Positions 56,388-64,000 of a stretch of DNA of 64,000 nucleotides are shown one piece after another (position 1 is the stretch's first letter; every line of letters starts with the position of its first letter). The position numbers were made by a program, and so were the translations under genes. The notes beneath the pieces are model-generated. The model ran no database searches. It was given only the letters and a program-made list of their open reading frames with translations, and had not been told where the DNA came from. Source of the stretch: Bemisia tabaci (taxonomy: Eukaryota; Arthropoda; Insecta; Hemiptera; Aleyrodidae); contig NC_092801.1 of assembly GCF_918797505.1 (NCBI RefSeq), positions 12,214,001-12,278,000 on the forward strand, read 5' to 3'.

Positions 56388-56807
56388 ACTATAATTCAGA
56401 ACCCTGAATAACCAGGATTCATCGGGGAATCTGTTCCAGAAACGGAAAAATCAAGAATTCCAGACACCATGGTTTACCCTGAAACGGACTTACATGTTTC
56501 ATTAGATCTCACACAGTCGTACAAAGCTTAAGGTGGATGATTTTTAATCAGATCGTTGTTAGTTTTTGGCATACTTGTAGGAAATTAGACGTTTCCTATG
56601 ATGATATACAATCATCTTTCGCAGGTCATGTAATGGGTTCCTCTGTTGACAAAACGCTTAAAGAGCCATTGTAATTTTTGAGTTATGATTGCTGAAGACA
56701 GTTTGTTTTCCCCTCTGCCAAAAAAATGGTTACCCATGGGGAATAAACGGACCTATTTGTACCATGGTGAAGGGAACAGTCAAAGATTGACTCGGCTCTT
56801 GATGTAC

Positions 56808-56920
56808 CTGAGGTTTTAATTTTCTCGCTTGTAGGAGGCCATCATCTTCGGTTCCTGCTGTCTTCTCTTTTAACTGACCACACTCCTCCCGAAAAGCTTT
56901 GAGGGCATATTCATATGTCG
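56808..56920 (-). CDS. Putative internal exon, copy B
   Basis: Acceptor TTTTGTTTGTTCACAG precedes the exon and CAG|GTACAT closes it. The peptide EYALKAFREECGQLKEK with TAGTEDDGLLQARKLKPQ is shared with copy A (8922-9030). It may belong to the same minus-strand transcription unit as 57430-57620. Unknown family. Confidence 0.4.
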
Positions 56921-57000
56921 CTGTGAACAAACAAAACCAAAAAATATTACATATTCCTCCTTTGCAGTATTTTAGGCATTGAAAACATGAGATAAGTATG

Positions 57001-57141
57001 TTGCCTGTGTAGGTATTTGTGACTAATGCCCACTTTTGGAATGCTGTTGTCTTGGTGTTTCACTCCATGGTACCCACTGCTGACTAGTATAAAGGATTTT
57101 TTCCTAATTATCAAGAGAGATGTCGGAGAAAAAAGAGGATG
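57001..57141. repeat. Duplicated segment B2 (partner at 11283-11427)
   Basis: About 140 bp, nearly identical, lacking the neighbouring 63-bp tandem array. Confidence 0.85.
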
Positions 57142-57429
57142 GCAGTTTGGCCACTAGATCAGAACAAATTTCACTTCATGACAACTTTTTACCATGATGT
57201 ATGAGACTCAATAATGTTTAAATTGTAAAAAATTGTTATGTTTGTTAGTCTTTAAAAGAGCTGATCACTTTAATAAGATGATAGTGTACCATTGGCCACT
57301 GTGAAGGCTTTCTGTTGTGTTCTTCTATTGTATTTTTATTTTTTTGATTAAATTATTTTGCATCAGATATTTCTTTGTTTTATCTTGACTTGTAACTTCT
57401 TTTTCTGGACAGATTTACCCTAAATTGGT

Positions 57430-57620
57430 TTAACCTAATGAAACGTCGTAAACGACGAAGTCCTCTTCTATTCGGCATTTCTGAAACAGGAAACTAAGCA
57501 ACTCTGAAACTTTTTCGGTGATTATATCCTTCATAATCTGAGGCAAATTCAAAGAAAGTTCAAAGGCATTTAAGTTCTCTTTAAAAAGATATAGGTAACA
57601 TTTTCTCCTTGAAACTCCAA
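57430..57620 (-). pseudogene. Putative terminal exon, copy B (frame broken)
   Basis: Counterpart of 41399-41590. One A fewer in the TTTTTAAAAG run shifts the frame set by the acceptor and gives an early TAA. The downstream peptide is still readable in another frame. Confidence 0.35.
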
Positions 57621-57673
57621 CTAATTGTGAGGAGCATTGAATTATCATTTATGAGGCCTCCAATGGCATTTAA

Positions 57674-58112
57674 GGTGATTCGATGGACGCCATATTTTGT
57701 GTCAGAAAGGCATGCGATATATCGCATCAATTGGTTCCATTTTTTCAGCTTTTCGTCATTTTTCTCCAATTTTGAGATCGCAATTCTGTTGTCAGGAGAC
57801 TAAAGCACTCACTTACCAATTTTAACAAAGAAATTCAACGTAACGAATGCGTGGTTTTTTCAGAGAGAAAATATCGCATTCGATACTGATATCGAAACTG
57901 CACTCGAATGCGATATTTTCTCTCTAAAAAAACCACGCCTTTATTACGGTGCATTTCTTTGTTAAAATTGGTACGTGAGTGCTTAAGTCTCCTGACAACA
58001 GAATTGCGATCTCAAAATTGGAGGCAAATGACGAATAGCTGAAAAATTGAACCAATGGATGCGATATATCGCATGCCTTTCTGACACACAATATGGCGTC
58101 CATCGAATCACC
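57674..58112. mobile_element. 439-bp palindromic MITE with TTAA target
   Basis: Ends GGTGATTCGATGGACGCCAT and complement. Long arms pair nearly to the centre. TTAA flanks both sides (57670-57673, 58113-58116), and segment A3 has a single TTAA at 41827-41830. TTAA targets are used by piggyBac and Kolobok types. No coding capacity. Confidence 0.92.
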
Positions 58113-59489
58113 TTAACATCAGTCTGAAACAGAGTTTTCAATACTACCGGGCCGAGGAAAGACGCAGTGTACCAAGTAGCAGTGATCGCGATAAATAGCG
58201 ATTTTATCGATTGATTATCGCGATTATATCGGTGGCAATTTATCGCAATATTATCGAATAAAAAATTGCGATTTATGGCGATCAAATCGCTATGCATCGC
58301 AATTTTATGTTCAATAAAATCGCGATCAATTTTCGTCGATAAAATCGAGATTAAATCGCCATATATCGCGACTTTTGTCGGGCGATAAAATCGCGATTTT
58401 ATTGCAACAAGTTCGAGGATAATCGCTCAGATGTTGATGATCCTAGCGATTTTATCGCCGACAAAATCGCAACAAATCGCGATTTTTCCGTTGAAAAATG
58501 CTACTTAGGAGTGAGTCTTGAGCCATTGACATTGACAATTTTCCTTAAATATATCATAATTCCCGGGAAAATTGGAGCTCATTTTTCTCCCAATTATTCA
58601 GAAATTTTTGCTCGTATGTAGATCTGAACTGTCTGAAAATTTTAAGGAAGAATATTCACGACTAGGTATCTCTTTGTCCTCAAAAATAAATATTTTCTGA
58701 GAGGAAATTCGGCAACATTCATACGGCATTCTCCCTTAGCACGACAGAATAGAACACCTCGGAGAACCACGTATCTCGGTTTGCGACGTTGCAAGCCTCC
58801 CCTCCTCTTCATTTTTTAGATGGAAAACCACTCTAAAGCAATTTTCAAAAACGTTTGTGATTTTCCTGCTCTGTGAGAAGGAAATTCTGCGAACATTTCG
58901 AGGAATATCGTCGATTTGTTCTGCCTTTAAAAAATAAAATATACATATGATCGAAGATTTTGGAACGCTGCTAACCGAGATGCGTGGTCGCGGATATTTA
59001 CCGTCGACCTGCTCTTACAGGTAACGAAATCTCTTGAACTGGAAAAAATCGCCTCCAATGATGACTGATACAACTATTCGGCCTCCGCGGCCATGCTAGG
59101 AAGTATCCTTTCTCGATGAAGGCGTTTTTATTGCATCGTCACTCGTCATCACACCATCATCTCTCAGCAACCGCATTATTTCTCGCCAACACTGTTGATT
59201 GGGATTTTTTATCATGCAACTATTTGGCCTCTCAAGGCTACGGACCGTCTTCGAGCATGCCTCTTGTGAGGAAAAGGCGTCAATATGAAAGAACGTCTTT
59301 TATTCGAAAAGAGACGCGAGATGCCAAATCACCAAAAGGCGCCTTTTTGGTCTAAAAACTAAATTCTGAAGAATGATTTTTTATCCGAAGAGGCGCTTGT
59401 AGCCTCCCTAAAATGCCTTTCATCCTCTTCCCTGTTTTACCGCCCCAAATTTGCTAATTTTACGAATTCCAATCTTAATTCTGGCGTCC

Positions 59490-60410
59490 CAATTCACCGT
59501 AATTGTAATTTTCCGTCGCATTCCTAAGGCGCAATAATACAACTATTTGAACTCTCCGGAATGCGTGAGGTATCACGCTACATTTGAAGGCGTTTTCTAA
59601 ACAGCCGAGTTCCGCTATCCGGATTATCGTTTTGCATAGTTCATATTCGTTTATTTTTTCCGTACCACTTGTTTATTTTTAATCTTCGTATAAAAACCAC
59701 CCATGTGCTAAATACAATTCTAGCTGGAGTGCACATCAGCAATGCATGCACCAGTGCAAAGGTGTCAAAGGTAATCGACAAAGCCAGCCTGTAGAAGGCT
59801 ATTTCGATTGTAATCTTCCGTCGCATTTCTAAGGCGCAATGATACAACTATTCGAAGTCTCCGGAATGCGTGAGGTATCACGCCGCAATTGAAGGTGTTT
59901 TCAAAACAGCCAAGTTCCGCTATCCGGATTATCGTTTTGCATAGTTCATTTTCTTTTGTTTTTTTCCGTACCACTTGTTTATTTTTAATCTTCGTATAAA
60001 AACCACCCATGTACTAAATACAATTCTAGCTGGAGCGCACTTCAGCCATGCATTCACCACTGCAAAAGTGTCAAAGGAAATCGACAAAGCCAGCGTGTAG
60101 AAGGCTATTTCGATTGTAATCTTCCGTCGCATTTCTAAGGCGCAATGATACAACTATTCGAACTCTCCGGAATGCGTGAGGTATCACGCCGCAATTGAAG
60201 GCGTTTTCAAAACAGCCAAGTTCCGCTATCCGGATTATCGTTTTGCATAGTTCATTTTCTTTTGTTTTTTTCCGTACCACTTGTTTATTTTTAATCTTCG
60301 TATAAAAACCACCCATGTACTAAATACAATTCTAGCTGGAGCGCATTTTAGCTATGCCTTCACCACTGCAAAAGTGTCAAAGGAAATCGACAAGCCCAGC
60401 GTGCATGAAA
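59490..60410. repeat. ~306-bp tandem repeat array, copy B
   Basis: Three units with starts near 59502, 59811 and 60117, highly similar to each other. The repeated 74-81-codon minus-strand ORFs are repeat shadows. Confidence 0.88.
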
Positions 60411-62562
60411 GCTAATTCAATTATAGAGGCATAGTTTCCTAAATGCCTAAAGAAGGCGGTCGATACTTTTCCATTCCACATGAAGACCAAAGGTCTAAAG
60501 TAGGTTCATACACTTTTTGTCAAATGGACGCCTGGTGCACTCTTAATAGTTAAATCAGGAGACAAAAATTTGAAGATCCTCTCGAAGCCCCCCTCCCGTC
60601 CTTTCCATTGGACGCGCGCCCGCTAGGCAGGGCAGGGCAGAGCAGCCTCAATATTCTCGCTAAATGCGCGCCAACGCAACGCCGCTAATCGCTGCAAGGT
60701 TCAGTTTTATCGGAAAGGCAAGAATCATCTTTTGTGAACAAATTGAGGAGCGTTTCAAACCGTAACTAATTACTATTGAACGGAGTCTCTCGCATCATCA
60801 AACTTGGTGCATTATGAAAGGAAGCCGAACACTTGTGGCTCAATCTGTTTGATTGATGCAATATGCAAGATCCCAATCCAGTAAAAAATGAGTGTTTTGT
60901 TGGAACAGCTGTGAGTCAAGGTCGCGTGAGTAACAGCAGCATGCCGTGCAGGGTAAAAACCTCAGATTTCAGAGGTGTTTTCATTGCAGTTACGAGCTTT
61001 TTAAAAAACACCGCAGAGCAGCCTTTCAGGTGGCCGATACTGCAAGTGGAAGGGGGAGAAGCGTTTGTCGCTTGTCCCCGCTGCTGCCGAGCGATGGTAA
61101 ACATTGGCCACTTCAGAATGAAGAATTCAAGAGCTTCTTTGAATTTACCGAATTTCATTCTTTGACTCATTTCCCAGTTCTGTGATAAGAAGACCGTGTT
61201 TTTTCTAGTTCCTCCTAAAATATTTTTAGTTGTTACCAGTGTGTTTTATCCTTTAGGTGATGTTTTAAACTAGAGTAAAACCTTGTTTACTTGTTGATGA
61301 TAGTAATTTGCACCGATTTATGCACAAGTGATTGACCTTGGCTTATTTTCTGAATATTAATTTTAAGGCTCTATCCGATGTTCGCTCGCTTTTCAAGTTT
61401 GTCTCAACTTTTGTCATCGTTAAACTGCGTTTCGAACCATCTGTTCTGTTTCCCTTCAGTCGCATGATTCCAAACTGTAAGTTCTCTAACCTATTTTCCA
61501 ACATACCTTCAGTTGAGTTTCTTGTTGTTTTAGTACCATATGCGTTATCAAATCTTATGCCCCGAATGAATGTTTAATTTTGATGATTTTCCAGCTAAAA
61601 TTGACTCTTCTGATATCTAAAGTGTGCTTTTTACCTGATTCTGTCTAAAGGGTGTGAATGGGAAACTGGAATATTGCTGTCACCTGAAGATTATACTGGC
61701 TCGGAATTTTGTAAACACAAATTCCATCTGGATCTGTCATCTTTTTGTATCATGAAAAATGAAAAAACTGAACATTCTCATTTGCCTAAACACTTACTGA
61801 ATTCCTGCCAATCAAGTAATTTCCTCATTTCTGTATCAGGTACATACTTTTATTGTGACTCTGGCTATAGTTCAGGATGAGGACTGATAAAGAGTCCTTG
61901 CCAAAATAAGTTTATGCACTTTAATGTGCGACAAAAGAACTGTCTATAGTTTAGCATTGAAAATAAATACAAGCACAAATTTGGTGGATCGTCTGTTGCT
62001 CTCTAGTAGTGCGTACACTTACTTACTTGGCGTGGACTCAACTTTAAAGTTTACATTTTGACCGACATGGTAGCCAAGATTTTGAGGTATCACTCAGTAC
62101 TGTGCCTCCTCTCATGGACAAGATGGTGTAAAATTTTAGAACTGTTCAGATTCGGAACCAGTGAAGGTAAAATTTGAGTAGTGCTAGTCATTCAACAGGG
62201 AATCTGGAGTGGTAGATACTGAGACTTGTAAACAATTCAAAACACATGTTTTCCTAGTCTCATCGATGCCCACCAAATTGGATAGGCCATAACTACGTTC
62301 CTGTGATGTTGCGCTAGTAGATGAAACTCGCCCGCGGTTATAATATGTTCTTATGGGAGAACGCCTGACGCGTGTTTCTTTCGTACCGATACCTTCTCGG
62401 GGGTTGATCTGGTGCAAAAATTCACACTTAAGAACCTTCTCGAAAGAGGATGAAATTTTACTTCAGACAAATAACTAACCCATTTGTGACATCGTCTAAT
62501 AATTAAGGAAATGAAAGTGTAATACCAAAAATTGTTATTCCACTTAGATTCAAACGCACCAC
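60411..62562. other. No gene firmly recognised; possible UTR-like sequence
   Basis: AT-rich from 61170, with an AATAAA signal near 61968. ORFs of 60-100 codons at 60863-61165, 61332-61577 and 61674-61880 have no recognised domain. A transcript 3' end is possible near 61970-62000. Confidence 0.35.
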
Positions 62563-62769
62563 TTATGCAACTTCAGCCGATCGAGGGCCACTCTGATTGG
62601 TCCACGCAGCGACTGCCTCACTCATCGATGCACCGATGGCCGGAAATGCTTGTTGCTTTTGGTAAATATCTACAAGCTTGACGTCACTAAACTGACTAGT
62701 TACGGCCTCTCCATTCTTGTAGGCAACCGTCTCATCACTTACATCAATATTCTCATTTTTAATATCCAT
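62563..62769 (-). CDS. Putative first exon, divergent gene (minus)
   Basis: A 68-codon frame starting MDIKNENIDVSDETVAYKNG and containing FSDVKLVDIYQKQQAFPAIG and EAVAAWTNQSGPRSAEVA. Composition is normal for an acidic soluble protein. Just upstream, on the same strand, AAGATGGCGTC opens a three-codon upstream ORF whose stop overlaps the main start region (TGAATGG). A very good donor (GAT|GTAAGT) after nine codons is an alternative exon end. No family recognised. Confidence 0.4.
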   Translation of the reverse strand: MDIKNENIDVSDETVAYKNGEAVTSQFSDVKLVDIYQKQQAFPAIGASMSEAVAAWTNQSGPRSAEVA

Positions 62770-62845
62770 TCATGACGCCATCTTTGTTTTCTAGTTATCT
62801 CTGTGGAGTGGAAAAGCCTTCATGAGGTGATGATCCTCTGTAAAA
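62770..62845. promoter_or_regulatory. Candidate bidirectional promoter
   Basis: 76 bp separate two divergent candidate start codons. On the minus strand it contains AAGATGGCGTC, close to the YY1/Pho-type motif often found at start sites. No TATA box. Confidence 0.3.
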
Positions 62846-62999
62846 ATGTCTGTCGAAGCTAGTCCAAGCCTTGACGATGAAAGAGGGCACGCCTCAGCTG
62901 AGTCCGATTACGATGAGTACCTAGTAATCCCCGGTGACATTGACACCGTCTCTGGAGAAGTAGCGGAGCATAGAATTCCTGAAGATGGATCCGATGAAA
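62846..62999 (+). CDS. Putative first exon, divergent gene (plus)
   Basis: ATG 62846 opens a 51-codon acidic peptide (MSVEASPSLDDERGHASAES, DYDEYLVIPGDIDTVSGEVA) ending at a strong donor, GAAA|GTGAGT, at 62999/63000. Reading through the donor meets a stop within four codons, which supports splicing. No next exon was identified before the window end. Confidence 0.45.
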
Positions 63000-63107
63000 G
63001 TGAGTCCCTTTAATTTTCTTCATAGAGTACAATAGAGTTGCAATGTACCGGAGCGTCAGTGAAGTCACTTTTTGAGGCCGTTTTGTCTAGCACTTCTGAG
63101 ACTAGTG

Positions 63108-63360
63108 CTGCCGTGCTAACAAAGAACGCTGCATGAACATTCGAGAGTTGCCAAATTTCTTTCAGTAAAATGATTATTTTTTAGGAAAGTTACGAATGTT
63201 TTGCCTTGAAATTTTCAGGAACTCTAGGTGAAATTGCCAACAACATTATCTGAAAAATTGGATGAAAAATGTTCTTAGGTTTACTTGGAATTTAGTGTTT
63301 TATCAATCAGAATTTGACAACGCCTGAAGGTTCATATGGCATTTTTTCTTAGCATGGCAG
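63108..63360. mobile_element. 253-bp MITE with 4-bp target duplication, copy 2
   Basis: Same family as 37306-37559: ends CTGCCGTGCTAACAAAGAAC and TTTTTTCTTAGCATGGCAG. Flanks AGTG (63104-63107, 63361-63364) are exact. It lies in the intron after the putative plus-strand first exon. Confidence 0.87.
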
Positions 63361-63364
63361 AGTG

Positions 63365-64000
63365 TGTGACAACTGGCAATGCCACAAGGAGCCTTAGCTC
63401 CAGGCTTCACTCAGACGATATGAGTATTAAATTTATTTCATTGAAACTGGGAGTTTAGTACAATTTTTAATTTGTTATGACTCTGGTTGTCGGAATTCTT
63501 ACTAAATTGGCTGAAATTTGCAAAATAAATTTATGATTTCAATTAAAAATCCCTTAAACTGCTCCAGGCTCACAATTCATCCATGAGCCACTAAGTTAAA
63601 AAAGGCTATTTGGTTCCCTGATGGTTCCCACTTTTTGGTGAACAGGAGGCTAGAAATGTATCATTCAGAGATTGACTTCATCGGCGCCCCAGTACATTGT
63701 GACTCTATTGTACTTTGTGGTTTTCTTACACAAAAGTCATTTTTAAAAGATGAATTACTATAAAAGAAATGAGTCAGGGAAAAGCCTTGTAGAATTAATG
63801 CAGCACAGTTGAGCAAAAAAAAAAAAAAAATTCTATGATAGTCAACTTAATCAGCCTGAAAAGATGGAAGCTTATCAGCGCGCAAGTTGGAAACCAAAGG
63901 CCGCATAACAATCAGTCAAAGGAAATTTGATCGAGTCCCTTTGATGGTTTGGTGCACAGCCTTTGATTGTCAACTTGGGTGCCATAAGCACCATACCTGT
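63365..64000. other. No gene recognised
   Basis: AT-rich, with a 15-base A run near 63817-63832. Nothing supported. Confidence 0.45.

Larger units (their letters stand above)
53247..56930. repeat. Duplicated segment B1 (partner at 4109-9045)
   Basis: Collinear with A1 but without A1's three insertions. It provides empty sites near 53700 (TA), 55960 and 56405 (GAATAACC). It has its own hAT insertion at 54113-55842. Confidence 0.88.
57279..60410. repeat. Duplicated segment B3 (partner at 41248-44300)
   Basis: Collinear with A3 from the TGATAGTGTACC block through the ~300-bp tandem array (59490-60410, unit spacing 306-309 bp). Confidence 0.88.

Noticed and set aside
59641..60316. Overlapping 68-81-codon minus-strand ORFs
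   Set aside because: Shadows of the ~306-bp tandem repeat.

Overview
The window looks like a stretch of an arthropod nuclear genome, most likely an insect. The reasons are BEL/Pao-type gag and Copia retrotransposons, non-LTR retrotransposon remains, spliced THAP and BESS-motif exons, many hAT, mariner-type and other MITE-like elements, and AT-rich intergenic DNA. A hemipteran is possible from general style, but nothing here proves a species. Almost all of the 64 kb is mobile or repeat DNA. Host coding sequence is limited to a few exons.

Region by region: 0.3-4.1 kb holds three hAT-type non-autonomous elements, two of them with exact or near-exact 8-bp target duplications. 4.1-9.0 kb is a segment (A1) with a LINE 3' end, a BESS-motif last exon and another putative exon, cut by a 2-kb TA-flanked palindrome, a 0.5-kb palindrome and a hAT MITE. 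9.7-10.7 kb is a second TA-flanked palindrome. 11-15 kb has an Asn-rich coding-type repeat, minisatellites and dispersed repeats. 15.5-15.9 kb carries a possible host exon on the minus strand. 16-19.6 kb is GC-rich and then AT-rich sequence without a recognisable gene. 19.64-25.1 kb is a complete, apparently young Copia element (TATTT target duplication, LTRs differing by one base, intact 1352-codon gag-pol, plus a small upstream membrane-protein ORF). 26-30.5 kb is intergenic with repeat families. At 30.51 kb there is a four-hairpin GC element, followed by a frameshifted BEL/Pao gag (31.8-33.0 kb).

33.2-40.1 kb is a Russian-doll structure: a ~133-bp satellite array, split by a 5.5-kb DNA element (CCCTAATAGCACA ends), which holds a 3.6-kb foldback-like element with a 33-bp array in its arm, which holds an inner inverted repeat, which holds a 254-bp MITE. 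41.2-44.3 kb is segment A3, with a ~300-bp tandem repeat and two MITEs. 44.4-45.1 kb is an array of ACCGGAAGTG-like motifs. 45.9-47.0 kb has two exons of a THAP zinc-finger gene. A 5'-truncated LINE (47.3-53.0 kb) lies just downstream and is itself split by a 3.6-kb insertion with 1,220-bp inverted arms.

53.2-60.4 kb is a mosaic of second copies of segments at 4-9 kb, 11.3 kb and 41-44 kb. Because each copy carries different insertions, one copy often shows the empty site of the other, so target-site duplications can be read directly. 62.5-63.0 kb has two divergent candidate first exons with 76 bp between their start codons, and a second copy of the MITE seen at 37.3 kb. No CRISPR, rRNA or convincing functional tRNA gene was found.
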